From positions 27,718 through 91,717 of the forward strand of contig DBXD01000066.1 of NCBI GenBank assembly GCA_002309425.1: DNA of 64,000 nt, written 5' to 3'. This DNA comes from Cyanobacteria bacterium UBA1221. GTDB lineage: Bacteria > Cyanobacteriota > Vampirovibrionia > Gastranaerophilales > Gastranaerophilaceae. Under the pieces are notes generated by a model. The model was given only the letters and a program-made list of their open reading frames with translations. It was not told where the DNA came from and did not search any database. Position numbers and translations under genes: made by a program. Shown piece after piece: positions 24,236 to 33,070 of this stretch. How positions within the stretch are numbered: the stretch's first letter is position 1; every line of letters begins with the position of its first letter.

Positions 24236-27200
24236 TTACACTTCGGCTTCATCTTCTTCCGTCTCGGGTTCAATGTCAATATGAGCTTTCAGTGCTGCTG
24301 CCATATTATCAAAGTCAAGAGATTTAGAGGCTCTCATTGCTTCTTCAAAATCTTTCATCTTCTGGTGATATAGTGCAGCTTTTTTCGGATTTACCGCATT
24401 AGAATTAATTATTTGCCTTTCAGCATCCGGCCTTTCAGCATCCGGCCTTTCATCAAATATCTCAACCAAATACTTCGGCATACTTTCGCATAAAGGATTA
24501 TTTCTAATAAATTCTTCTTTATCGACAGATAAAAAGTTTCCATTTGAATCTTTTACTAAAGAATTCTTTGCATCTTTTTTTAATATCTCTCCATTTTGCG
24601 GATTTATACTTATTGTCATTAATTCTTTCCCTTTTTGGACTTTTATTGAATAGTACCCAAAGCCAAAATCTCCGCTTGTCCTGTTTTTAAATACCGTTAT
24701 TAATGCACCGTCAGGCGCTGTTACTGAGAATTTAGCCGAGAAAAGTTGTCCTGTCGGAAGTTTTTCGTGTATTAAATGAGGACTGCGCTCCTCTACGGGT
24801 TTATCAAAAATATCTTTTAATGCATTTGATAAATGTTTTAAATTAATCTCGGAGAGAGGTAAGAACTCTCCGTTGCTATTTAACATTTTTGCATATTGGT
24901 TTTGCAACATCGGATTTATTTTTGCCGATGATGTCTCAGAATTTTCTGCTAACGCTTTATATTTTGCAGCCATTCCCTCAACTACATTGCGGTGAATCCC
25001 CCACGGATGAGCTTCCCGTTCGCTTTCACATTCGGTCAAGAAATCGTGATATGCTGACAAATCGTTGTACACCTTATTAAAAATCAAATCTAAATACGGA
25101 TATGCTGTCTTTATCGCTCTTTCATCAAGTTTTACAAGGGAATTTTCCTTCATATGAAGCTTTTTCGAATTTTTGTAATTTTTAGGTATTGAAGACATTT
25201 TATATGAATTACCCTCATCATCAATAACAAAACAATTTTCATAACATCCGTCCTTATCTTTTGTAAGAATCCTTATCCCGCGGCAGACAGAATTATCAAC
25301 CAATACAAATTCATAATCCATACTCGGATTATCTATTTTTCCGGCTGTGTATTTTTTTGCATCTCCATCAGGAAAGAACGCTTTATCCCAAGACCTGCAG
25401 GCACGGTCATTAGATTTATGAATTCTTTTGATTTCTTCTATATACTTTTTAATAGTACGTACTTTATAAACATTAAACTTATAATAATTCTTTTTAGGAT
25501 TTTGGAAGTCTTTTACTGCATCTTCTATTGATATAGGATAAGGCGACTTCGATATTGACAGATTTATTGCAGCCATATTTTCCTGATAAACACAGCCTGT
25601 TTCTAAGCGCGACATTAATTTTCCTTTAAGCCCGCGTTTCATTGTTGAAGTTAATGTGTTTTCTATTTCCTCACATTGTTCTTTACTTAAACCGTTTTTA
25701 AATTTCAGGGTTAAAACATTTCTATCGGAAATATCTGCTCTTGCAATTTCTTCAATATTTTTGTCAAAAACTTTAAAACAGAACTCCTCCTTCTGGCTAA
25801 CCTGATTTACGGTTTTTGCAATTCCAAGATTCATTTCGCTTTTTTGTGGAAGTAACCCTTTAATTATCAATTCCGAAGTACTCGGTCTGTAAATAAAATT
25901 TAACCTTTCCGAAAGTAAATTATGGGTTCGGAAATCTTTCTTGTTATACACATCAAATACTCTCTGATAATAAGTCTTGATATTTTTTATCATTCTTATT
26001 TCGTCAATTTTAAGATTATAACTGTTTCCTTTCTGATTTCTGTATTTGTCAGCTTTTAATTCTACCAATTTATGAGATAATCTCCCGCTGTCAGTTGATT
26101 CGGCCTCACAAGCACATTCTGTCATATAATCTTTTAAAACCGATATCTCGCTGCATATTTTATTAAAAATTAAATCAAGTCCTTCAGTTTTTACGGCATT
26201 TTCATCGAGCTTAATCAGCGAAGGCACACTCAATGTTATACTATCCGGGTCAGTACACTTTTCCGGAATTTTTTTAAATTTATGTGCCTTTCCGTCAGAA
26301 CTGATTACATAGCCGTTTTTATAATATCCGTTTTCGTCTTTCGTCAGAATTTTAATACCACTTATTACTTTGTTATCAATAAAACTAAATTCATAATTTG
26401 TATCAGTACCATTTATATTCACATTTCCGGTATTATAACTTTTCTTCTCAGGATAAAGGGCTTTTAACCAAATACGGAAAGTCATTACATGCTCCTTATA
26501 AATATCCTGAACATCTTCAAATTTTTGTTTCAAATTTGAGATTTCTGAGCTGTCAAAACTATAAGCTTCCATTGGTGAAGCCAGCTGCTGTCTTACTTCT
26601 GAAATTGTAAGCGGGTGATAAGATTGAGCTCTGGCATCTTCGACCAGCTTGTAATTTTCATGATAAAAAGTTGCATCATCCAAACGGGATAATAAGCGTT
26701 CACTCAGTCCATTATCCATTTCTGATTTTAATGTTTTTACGATGTTTTCAACGAACTCTGAATCTGCTCCATTTTTAACAAACAATTCAGCATCTTTGTT
26801 ATCCGTAAAAACTATCCTTGCAACTTCTATCTGTTCTTTGTCAAAAATTCTCAAATGGAACTTGTCATCAGCAGCTTTTCTGATTGCGGTCCCACCGAAA
26901 CCGAACAGGAAACTTGATTCAGGCATCAGTCCGTCTATAATAAACCCCGGCACACCGGTTTGGCGGATAAAACCTGAACCTTCCGTTAAACGTTCACATA
27001 TGCGTGCTGGTTTGCTATCATATGCTTTTGATATCCTGTCCGTATAAGTCTGAATATTATTTATGAGTTCTGATTCTTTGTCACTCAATTTGTACGTTTT
27101 TACGAGTTTAATATTATTATATTGAAATTGAGCTTCTTCTAATTGTTTTGCTCTTTCAGCCCTTGCTGATTTTTGTACCGCGTTCGCGGCATGGGCAGCT

Positions 27201-28345
27201 CCCAGTCTTTCAAGTTTACTGCGCTCCACTCTGTCAATATATTTTTGTCTTTCAGGAGTGACAGAATTATATGAGCCAATTAAATTTTTATTCTGTGTAT
27301 ACAGCATTTTTAACTGATATCTGTATATTTTGTCTGACTCACGGCTTGCAAAATCAAACATATACTTTATGTCGTCATCATCAAGTTCTTCCTCAGTTAA
27401 GGGTTTTAAGAATGTAGATGCCCACACATTATGTTTTGGACCTTTATTTTCCTTATCTAAATCTATACTGCAAATTTCACCGCTATCTTTTGCCAGATAC
27501 CCGTGTTTTGGATTATTATTTTTATCATACACAGTAATCGCCATTCCGTCATAACAACTATTCTTAATCGGCGCATAAGTAAAATAAATATCTTTCTCTT
27601 TTATTGAACCTGAAGTCAGGCTTTTGTTTTCTTTATCCGCAAAATCAAAATCACTCCAGAATGCCTTGCTGTTTATTGTTTTTCCTAATACATTACTGAG
27701 TTCCTTCGCTTCCACGAACCGCGCAACCATTTTTTGCACATCTTCTTTAGATTTCAGATCAATATTTCCAACAGCTCCCGAATCCAAAATTTCACCGACC
27801 TTGTCCAGAGCCGTTTCAGCTTTTTGCCCGACGGCTTTTATGAATTTGTTATTATTCTTATTTATCTGATACAAATATTTTTCCAGTTCTTCCTGACTCA
27901 AATCTTCATCCGCAATTACATCAACTTTTCCGCCTTTTGACACAATCATTTTTATTACAGGTTCACCGTTATCCTTATTTACCGTAAATGTCATTAAACT
28001 GTCATCAGCTTGTCCTTTTTCAAACTTAACATCTTTGGCATCCCCGGAATTTAAAACATCATCTAATAAAAATGAATTTGCATCTGCAGGGGACAGAAAA
28101 CCTATTCCGTCTTTGAATAATTTAGTAATACTTTCCCCGGCTGCATGAAACATAATATTTAATTGTCTGTAACACAGAGAAAGAGTAGAAACTTTTTTTA
28201 ATTTCTTCTTATCCAGCTTAAAAGTGTCTGCATGATTGTTTAAATCACCTCTGAATACCGGTGAATATTTTCTATTTTGGGGTAAATCTTGTGTTTTATA
28301 AAATTGACTGTATATTTGCATAGCACATACATGAAAAACAAACAT
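24236..28345 (-). CDS. Very large accessory protein with internal duplication and FRG leader
   Basis: A 1369-residue protein, the longest in the window, unlike any family I know. The leader contains SPVFRG (residues 28-33, counted from 28345; ATG 28321 is an alternative start giving MQIYSQF). Residues about 418-770 and 776-1120 are a tandem duplication with an offset near 360: YEFSFIDNKVISGIKILTKD (651) matches YEFVLVDNSVCRGIRILTKD (1011), and the ends LDLIFNK also match. A weaker third copy lies at about 254-345. The tail has RPDAE twice (a 15-base repeat near 24420) and an acidic end. No signal peptide or membrane span. Convergent with the gene run at 17032-24030. Confidence 0.65.
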   Translation of the reverse strand: MFVFHVCAMQIYSQFYKTQDLPQNRKYSPVFRGDLNNHADTFKLDKKKLKKVSTLSLCYRQLNIMFHAAGESITKLFKDGIGFLSPADANSFLLDDVLNSGDAKDVKFEKGQADDSLMTFTVNKDNGEPVIKMIVSKGGKVDVIADEDLSQEELEKYLYQINKNNNKFIKAVGQKAETALDKVGEILDSGAVGNIDLKSKEDVQKMVARFVEAKELSNVLGKTINSKAFWSDFDFADKENKSLTSGSIKEKDIYFTYAPIKNSCYDGMAITVYDKNNNPKHGYLAKDSGEICSIDLDKENKGPKHNVWASTFLKPLTEEELDDDDIKYMFDFASRESDKIYRYQLKMLYTQNKNLIGSYNSVTPERQKYIDRVERSKLERLGAAHAANAVQKSARAERAKQLEEAQFQYNNIKLVKTYKLSDKESELINNIQTYTDRISKAYDSKPARICERLTEGSGFIRQTGVPGFIIDGLMPESSFLFGFGGTAIRKAADDKFHLRIFDKEQIEVARIVFTDNKDAELFVKNGADSEFVENIVKTLKSEMDNGLSERLLSRLDDATFYHENYKLVEDARAQSYHPLTISEVRQQLASPMEAYSFDSSEISNLKQKFEDVQDIYKEHVMTFRIWLKALYPEKKSYNTGNVNINGTDTNYEFSFIDNKVISGIKILTKDENGYYKNGYVISSDGKAHKFKKIPEKCTDPDSITLSVPSLIKLDENAVKTEGLDLIFNKICSEISVLKDYMTECACEAESTDSGRLSHKLVELKADKYRNQKGNSYNLKIDEIRMIKNIKTYYQRVFDVYNKKDFRTHNLLSERLNFIYRPSTSELIIKGLLPQKSEMNLGIAKTVNQVSQKEEFCFKVFDKNIEEIARADISDRNVLTLKFKNGLSKEQCEEIENTLTSTMKRGLKGKLMSRLETGCVYQENMAAINLSISKSPYPISIEDAVKDFQNPKKNYYKFNVYKVRTIKKYIEEIKRIHKSNDRACRSWDKAFFPDGDAKKYTAGKIDNPSMDYEFVLVDNSVCRGIRILTKDKDGCYENCFVIDDEGNSYKMSSIPKNYKNSKKLHMKENSLVKLDERAIKTAYPYLDLIFNKVYNDLSAYHDFLTECESEREAHPWGIHRNVVEGMAAKYKALAENSETSSAKINPMLQNQYAKMLNSNGEFLPLSEINLKHLSNALKDIFDKPVEERSPHLIHEKLPTGQLFSAKFSVTAPDGALITVFKNRTSGDFGFGYYSIKVQKGKELMTISINPQNGEILKKDAKNSLVKDSNGNFLSVDKEEFIRNNPLCESMPKYLVEIFDERPDAERPDAERQIINSNAVNPKKAALYHQKMKDFEEAMRASKSLDFDNMAAALKAHIDIEPETEEDEAEV

Positions 28346-28375
28346 ACAAATAATTGCCCTTTTTTAAAAATAAAC

Positions 28376-28403
28376 TTTACAAAAATTAATGTATAAATAT
28401 AAT
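28376..28403 (+). promoter_or_regulatory. Promoter of tRNA-Gln
   Basis: TTTACA at 28376 and TATAAT at 28398 with a 16-base spacer. The tRNA begins at 28451. Confidence 0.6.
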
Positions 28404-28450
28404 ATCTTCATATTGTTTTTTTTTAATGAGGTGGTACAATAATTTTGTAA

Positions 28451-28521
28451 TCCCGGATCGTCTAGCGGCAGGACTGATGACTCTGGATCATCCAACAGTG
28501 GTTCGAATCCATTTCCGGGAA
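28451..28521 (+). tRNA. tRNA-Gln (anticodon CTG)
   Basis: Acceptor arms TCCCGGA and TCCGGGA pair fully, the anticodon stem GATGA/TCATC encloses the 7-base loop CTCTGGA with CTG at 28483-28485, and the T arm has GTGG-TTCGAAT-CCAT. CCA is not encoded. CTG reads CAG (Gln); the D arm (GTCTAGCGGCAGGAC) also resembles Gln tRNAs that read CAA/CAG. Confidence 0.9.
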
Positions 28522-28558
28522 AATAAGAAGGCAGAATAAATATTCTGCCTTCTTATTT
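28521..28558 (+). terminator. Terminator of tRNA-Gln
   Basis: An 18-bp perfect inverted repeat (AAATAAGAAGGCAGAATA with its complement, 28521-28538 and 28541-28558) directly after the tRNA, rich in T on the far side. Confidence 0.85.
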
Positions 28559-28618
28559 GTTATTCATTTTTTTATTATTGGGAATAACCACCCCCGGTAA
28601 TATTTTTACCGGCTTTAA

Positions 28619-29086
28619 TTATAATTCTCCGTTTGCTATCATTCCGGCCGCTACTTTATATTTATACGCATCTGCATCAGGCCGTGGAACCAAACACATC
28701 AGGGCCGCATATGCGTTATTCCACTTGTCAATAGATGCATCTTCATCTCCTATTGCAATACCTATACCCTCATATAAATATAAATAGTAGGGTTTCGGCA
28801 ATCTGCCTTCCAAAAATTTTATTAATTTATCATCTGTCAATTTGAACATCTGAATAGATTTGCTATCCGAATAAACATTTTCTTTAAGTTCGGTCATTTT
28901 AGGCATATAATCATTTACTTCATTTAAGTCCGAACAAACCTTGACATCAATAATGTTTTGTCCAAGCAGGTCTATCGCTCTTTGCGAGAGCGGTTCTTTA
29001 AAACCGTTTCCGAAAAAGGTCCTGCAGCTACAGCACCTTTGCGGCCGTGAGAAATAACCATTGTATTGTACAGGAGAGATATTCAT
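28619..29086 (-). CDS. Small accessory protein with Cys-rich Phe-Phe-Gly leader
   Basis: A 155-residue protein of unknown function. The leader MNISPVQYNGYF is followed by RCCSCRTFFGNG, combining three Cys with the Phe-x-Gly tag. The body is mixed alpha/beta: EPLSQRAIDLLGQNIIDVKV, then LPKPYYLYLYEGIGIAIGDED and a C-terminal helix. The upstream 40 bases and the first four codons (ATGAATATCTCT) are nearly the same as in the next gene to the right, pointing to a duplicated 5' block. No classic ribosome-binding site is seen before the ATG. Confidence 0.55.
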   Translation of the reverse strand: MNISPVQYNGYFSRPQRCCSCRTFFGNGFKEPLSQRAIDLLGQNIIDVKVCSDLNEVNDYMPKMTELKENVYSDSKSIQMFKLTDDKLIKFLEGRLPKPYYLYLYEGIGIAIGDEDASIDKWNNAYAALMCLVPRPDADAYKYKVAAGMIANGEL

Positions 29087-29121
29087 ATTTTAATTAAAAC
29101 CCGTAAAAAAATTTTTTGCTG
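29087..29121 (-). promoter_or_regulatory. Duplicated upstream block (copy 1)
   Basis: Read on the minus strand: GGCAGCAAAAAATTTTTTTA, then CGGGTTTTAATTAAAAT and the ATG. GCAA and TTTA are 21 bases apart. Nearly the same sequence stands before the gene at 29148-30599, and the layout resembles the elements before 21000 and 46848. Confidence 0.45.
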
Positions 29122-29147
29122 CCATATATTAATTTTATTAAAAATTT

Positions 29148-30599
29148 TTAACCATTTAATAACTTAGTTCTGTCTATTCCGAATTTTTTCAAAAGTTTCA
29201 TATACGTTGTAATTGAAATATTTAACTCCTTGCATATATCTTTTGTCATTTTCCCGCTTTTTATCAATGATTCTATTTGCTCTTTTGTAATACTTTGGAC
29301 TTCAAGTTTTTTCTTTTTTGTTTTGCTGACAATCCCATACTCCTTGACTAAATCATCATAGATGTTTGGAGTTATATCAAATCTTTCACATATTTCTTTT
29401 ATACCGGCACCACTATCAAGGGCTTTTTGTATTTCTTCAAGATTTAAACTTTTTATTTTTCCGATAGGACCGCTTAAAACAGTTTCTACATTTGCAGCTT
29501 TGGCTTTTTGGTAAAAAGTGGTGTCAGATACATCTAATTTTGCCTGAATATCACGAACTGATTTCCACTCGTCGACAACCGCCTGTAAATCTTCTGCCGG
29601 AATAACAATTTCGTTGTTGTGATGCTGATAAGGATAATTTATGTTAAACCTTTTTAAAAGTCTGTATAACGAACTTTCCTGCGTAAGATTTAACATATCA
29701 CAAATTTCTTTTCTTGTATATCCTGCATCGACCAACTGCTGCAATTCCTCTTTTGTTATACTGTCAATATTCATTTTAGCCTGTCTGTAGTCTGTTACTA
29801 TCCCATATTGATGCGTTAAACGAGTATATGTACGAACAGGAATATTCAATTCTTTACATATTTCAGCAATAGGTCTACCCGAATCTACAAGTTCTTGCAG
29901 TCTTTCTTTAGTTATGGTTGAAACGATTTTTTTTGTTTGTAAAATTTTGGTATCTATATTAAAATCCATAATTAACCTTTGCAGAGTCGCCTCAGAAATT
30001 CCAAGTTGATCACTAATTTCTTTATAATTTTTACCGCTTCGCAATAAACTTTCAATTTGCTCTTTTGTAATATTTTTTATTGTTTGTCTTTGACTTCTGC
30101 CTTTTGTGGCGATATCCAGTTTTGGTAATAAGTCATAATAGGCACTCTCTCCTATACCTAACTGTTTGCAAATTTCTTCTATTGAAAGTTTTTTATCAAC
30201 AAGTGTCTGCAACTGCTCTTTTGTAACTGCTTTTCTGTTAGCACCGACAATATAGTTTCTGAGATTATATCTTTCGATATACAGGTAATACGCATTAGTT
30301 GTCAAGCCATACTTGCTGCAAATATCCTCAATCGGAACTTTGTCTTTTAACATTTGCTCGAATTCATCTCTGGGAATATCTGCCAGCTTCTGTTTAAAAT
30401 CAGAATGCACGGTAGAAATCCCTAACTTTTTCAGATTTCTGTAATAAGCTGCCGGGGAAATACCCAAAATACCCGGGATTTCAGTTTCTTTTTTGCCCTG
30501 AGCTCTGAGCGACTCTATTTGCTCTTTTGTGATATTTACTTTTTTCCCGTAAAAATAGGGCGGTGTATGCAAATAAAAATTTTGTATAGAGATATTCAT
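29148..30599 (-). CDS. Tandem array of nine HTH-like repeats with FYGKK leader
   Basis: A 483-residue protein. After the leader MNISIQNFYLHTPPYFYGKK, nearly the whole chain is nine repeats of about 52 residues, starting near 23, 75, 125, 177, 229, 281, 333, 386 and 437. Each reads ITKEQIESLxxxGxxxxEICxxLGIS followed by a short turn, TYYxLLKKxGI, and a basic linker: a degenerate helix-turn-helix like those in resolvases or sigma region 4. Some linkers are strongly basic (KTKKKKLE, GRSQRQ). Such an array could wrap along DNA with one unit per site, or be a scaffold. No other domain is present. Confidence 0.75.
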   Translation of the reverse strand: MNISIQNFYLHTPPYFYGKKVNITKEQIESLRAQGKKETEIPGILGISPAAYYRNLKKLGISTVHSDFKQKLADIPRDEFEQMLKDKVPIEDICSKYGLTTNAYYLYIERYNLRNYIVGANRKAVTKEQLQTLVDKKLSIEEICKQLGIGESAYYDLLPKLDIATKGRSQRQTIKNITKEQIESLLRSGKNYKEISDQLGISEATLQRLIMDFNIDTKILQTKKIVSTITKERLQELVDSGRPIAEICKELNIPVRTYTRLTHQYGIVTDYRQAKMNIDSITKEELQQLVDAGYTRKEICDMLNLTQESSLYRLLKRFNINYPYQHHNNEIVIPAEDLQAVVDEWKSVRDIQAKLDVSDTTFYQKAKAANVETVLSGPIGKIKSLNLEEIQKALDSGAGIKEICERFDITPNIYDDLVKEYGIVSKTKKKKLEVQSITKEQIESLIKSGKMTKDICKELNISITTYMKLLKKFGIDRTKLLNG

Positions 30600-30634
30600 G
30601 TTTTAATTAAACCCCATAAAAAAAATTTTTTGCT
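30600..30634 (-). promoter_or_regulatory. Duplicated upstream block (copy 2)
   Basis: On the minus strand: GGTAGCAAAAAATTTTTTTT, then ATGGGGTTTAATTAAAAC and the ATG; GCAA and TTTA are 22 bases apart. Compare copy 1 at 29087-29121. It overlaps the promoter of the divergent ung gene. Confidence 0.45.
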
Positions 30635-30657
30635 ACCAAAAGATTTTTTGGTATAAT
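30630..30657 (+). promoter_or_regulatory. Promoter of the uracil-DNA glycosylase gene
   Basis: TTGCTA at 30630 and TATAAT at 30652, spacer 16. The start codon at 30723 has GGAGAG just upstream. Confidence 0.6.
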
Positions 30658-30722
30658 AGGCTTGTGAGTTCTTGTTAGTTTAGATAACAGGGCTTTTAGT
30701 TACATAATAGGAGAGAGTTTAT

Positions 30723-31529
30723 ATGACAGAGATAAAAAATTTTGAGGATTTAAAAGAAAAAATAAAAGATATTGAAAATTTTGAAATAATTTCTGAAATA
30801 CTTGATAATATTAAATCGGATAAAAGCAAAGAAGATATAATTAATTGTATTAATGCTTGTACCAGTCCTGTAAACGTCAAGGAAGGTGGAGATATTAAAA
30901 CGATATTTAATGCTTTTAGTTTGTTCTCCATAGAAGAAACAAGAGTTTTAATTCTAGGTCAAGACCCATATCCTAGCGAAGAGAAAGCTGACGGTTGTGC
31001 GTTCTCAGTAAAAAATAACCAAGAAGATGATTCATTATTAAATATTTTTAAAGCTGTAAAAGTTGCGTATAGCGAAGAAAATATCCCTTTTAGGGATATA
31101 AAGAAAAGTGATATAAAAGGCTGGTGTTATGACTTAAAATTTTGGGCTAAAAACAATAATGTTCTGTTATTAAATACAACATTAACGCATAAAAATAAGG
31201 AAACAATAAAAGACCACAGGGATGCATGGGAGCCATTTATTAACGAAGTTATTAAAAAGCTTATAAGTTCTGAAAATAGCAATAAACTTGTAGTATTTTT
31301 ATGGGGAAAATATGCACAATGTACGTTTTTTAATGCAATATGTGAAATGGGTAAAACTAGGCCTGAAAAATGTCGTATGGTGAGAAAAATGATACTGATG
31401 ACAAGTCATCCGTCAAATACAGGAGGTGCAGTAAATTTAGGGTTTAGTAAAGATGCTCCGAACCACTTTAAAGCTTGCGATGAGTTTTTAAAAAAGCCTG
31501 TATGGAAAAAACTTGTGCCCAGTTTGTAG
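30723..31529 (+). CDS. ung: Divergent family-1-like uracil-DNA glycosylase
   Basis: A 268-residue protein. The UDG core is clear: LILGQDPYP (77-84; GQDPYH in typical Ung, with the catalytic Asp kept), DGCAFSV, VLLLNTTLT (147-155) and TSHPSNTGG (227-235; HPSPLS in typical Ung). The enzyme removes uracil from DNA in base-excision repair. The first 70 residues are an acidic, helical extension. Changes in both motifs suggest a distant subgroup. The stop codon TAG lies inside the left end of a MITE-like repeat (31525-31680), so the original C-terminus may have been altered by its insertion. It has its own promoter. Confidence 0.8.
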   Translation: MTEIKNFEDLKEKIKDIENFEIISEILDNIKSDKSKEDIINCINACTSPVNVKEGGDIKTIFNAFSLFSIEETRVLILGQDPYPSEEKADGCAFSVKNNQEDDSLLNIFKAVKVAYSEENIPFRDIKKSDIKGWCYDLKFWAKNNNVLLLNTTLTHKNKETIKDHRDAWEPFINEVIKKLISSENSNKLVVFLWGKYAQCTFFNAICEMGKTRPEKCRMVRKMILMTSHPSNTGGAVNLGFSKDAPNHFKACDEFLKKPVWKKLVPSL

Positions 31530-31680
31530 GGTGGGTAAAGCTACGTTATGCCTAAAATTATAACAACAAGTTTTCATATGCGTACCCACCGAAATCAATA
31601 TCAAAAATTTATTGGTGGGTTCGCCCAAAACTTCAAAATATTTGCTATACTCTAAACTTATTGGCTTAACCCACCCTACA
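31525..31680. repeat. MITE-like element with terminal inverted repeats
   Basis: The ends are TGTAGGGTGGGTAAAG (31525-31540) and its near-complement CTTAACCCACCCTACA (31665-31680), 156 bases overall. An inner pair (TACCCACC near 31585 and GGTGGGT near 31613) gives a second stem. There is no coding capacity. Such short GTAGGGTGGG-ended elements are a familiar type of non-autonomous repeat. The left end provides the stop codon of ung. It may also fold as an RNA hairpin and stop transcription. Confidence 0.65.
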
Positions 31681-31783
31681 TAGCTCTTGTATACCGTAAA
31701 ATAACAGTCCGGTTTAAGGAAGTTGAACAGTTTTTTATTTTTACGCGTATATTTATGCTATGATGACTTTATTGGAGGTCCTT

Positions 31784-32851
31784 ATGTTTAAAAACAAAAA
31801 AATAATATTTTGTATAATATTGTTATTTTTTATAACTTTTTGTATATGTTTCGGCGGGAATATTGTATCTAATGCAAAAAAAAGCATCTCAAAGCAATGT
31901 GTAAATATAGGGAGAAATTTTTATAATCTGAAACTATATAAATTTTCAAATCGTTTTTATTTAACTTCAAAAAAATTAAATCCTAACACATCATGGATTG
32001 ATTACAATATTGCAACAAATATACGCAGTGAATATTGGGGTACTCCATTAAATGAAAAAATGCAACAAGACCTACATATAGCTATAAAATATTTAGATAT
32101 GGAAAACATAAAACATCCGAATAATAAATATATTTTGCAGGAATATGGATATATATATGAGCTATTAGAGGAATTTGATAAATCTGCAGTATATTATAAA
32201 AAAGTTTTGAAAATGGATTCTTCAAATGAATATATGCTTACGCGATTATCACATTTATATGCTGAAAAGAAATTTGATTATCCGCAAGCATTAGTATATT
32301 TAGATAAAAAAACTGAATTGAGTACAAACGATTATTTTTTAAAAGCTTATATATTGACCGCTTTAGAAAGATATGAGGAAGCTGTTGAATATTATAAAAA
32401 ATATATTGAAAGGAACCCTTATCACGTTGCCGGGTTTGTAAACATCACACTTTGTGAAATAGAATTGGAAAGATATGACGATGCAGAGAAACACGTTAAT
32501 GAAGGGCTAAAATATGCCCCTGGTTTCTCCTATCTGCTAAATTCTAAAGCTATAATTCTCTATCACAAACATCATTTTGAAGAAGCAAAAAATATTGAAT
32601 TAGAACTAATAGAAAAAAATAAGTATGATTATGATGCATATTATAATCTGGCAATATTTAACAAGTATGAAGGTAAATTAGAAGAAGCCGAAAAATATTT
32701 TAACTTATCAAAAAGTATGGCACAAGAATATTACGATAAATTTTGCATTAATCCTTACAGTATAGGAGATGCAGATGGAAAATGCAAAAATCGATATCAT
32801 TTTCTAACAAACTTTGAACATTACAAAAATAAACCTTTGAAAAAACTTTAA
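31784..32851 (+). CDS. Membrane-anchored TPR protein
   Basis: A 355-residue protein starting at the ATG at 31784, which has GGAGG 5 bases upstream. Residues about 5-25 are a single hydrophobic anchor. About seven tetratricopeptide repeats follow; clear ones are YIYELLEEFDKSAVYYKKVL, ALERYEEAVEYYKKYIERNP, ELERYDDAEKHVNEGLKYAP and KYEGKLEEAEKYFNLSK. TPRs bind other proteins; the partner is unknown. Likely periplasmic side or lipid-facing scaffold. Composition is more AT-rich than the housekeeping genes, as is that of ung, so the pair may have been acquired. A terminator follows. Confidence 0.8.
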   Translation: MFKNKKIIFCIILLFFITFCICFGGNIVSNAKKSISKQCVNIGRNFYNLKLYKFSNRFYLTSKKLNPNTSWIDYNIATNIRSEYWGTPLNEKMQQDLHIAIKYLDMENIKHPNNKYILQEYGYIYELLEEFDKSAVYYKKVLKMDSSNEYMLTRLSHLYAEKKFDYPQALVYLDKKTELSTNDYFLKAYILTALERYEEAVEYYKKYIERNPYHVAGFVNITLCEIELERYDDAEKHVNEGLKYAPGFSYLLNSKAIILYHKHHFEEAKNIELELIEKNKYDYDAYYNLAIFNKYEGKLEEAEKYFNLSKSMAQEYYDKFCINPYSIGDADGKCKNRYHFLTNFEHYKNKPLKKL

Positions 32852-32884
32852 ATTGCGGTAATTAAAATCCCCAACAAAAGCATT

Positions 32885-32909
32885 AAAAAAGAGCCTTTAC
32901 GGCTCTTTT
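32885..32909 (+). terminator. Terminator after the TPR gene
   Basis: AAAAGAGCC and GGCTCTTTT pair around TTTAC with A6 before and T4 after. In the leftward direction it could equally be the old terminator of tRNA-Gly, since a displaced tRNA 3' end sits just to its right. Confidence 0.75.
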
Positions 32910-32915
32910 ATTAAA

Positions 32916-32936
32916 TGGAGCGGGAGACGAGGCTCG
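32916..32936 (-). repeat. Displaced 3' end of tRNA-Gly including CCA
   Basis: On the minus strand this reads CGAGCCTCGTCTCCCGCT plus CCA, the last 18 bases of the tRNA-Gly at 33109-33180 with an encoded CCA that the intact gene lacks. The two copies are 190 bases apart in the same orientation, the arrangement left when an element integrates at a tRNA 3' end. Confidence 0.7.
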
Positions 32937-33070
32937 TCTTGACCTGCTCGCAATAAACAGGTCTACGCATTTTGCTATTAGTGGCTTTCAGCCACAAGCA
33001 AAATCTGCTCCGCCCTCTGCTCGCAGGTCGCCGAACTCGAAAATCGAGTTTCTCGCCATTATCTTCTCAC
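32937..33070. other. Structured non-coding insert next to tRNA-Gly
   Basis: No frame of note. It is dense in hairpins: GACCTG/CAGGTC (32941, 32958), ATTTTGCT/AGCAAAAT with an inner GTGGC/GCCAC (32969-33004), AACTCG/CGAGTT (33034-33050), and GACCTGC can alternatively pair with GCAGGTC at 33023. It is more GC-rich than its surroundings. Probably part of the material between two tRNA-end copies. Confidence 0.5.

Noticed and set aside
24415..24450. Tandem 15-base repeat (RPDAE twice) as a regulatory site
   Set aside because: It is in frame inside the 1369-residue gene and looks like ordinary replication slippage.
29148..30599. Periodic DNA suggesting a CRISPR-like array
   Set aside because: The period (~156 bases) is imperfect and codes for protein repeats in one frame; no identical direct repeats and no cas genes.
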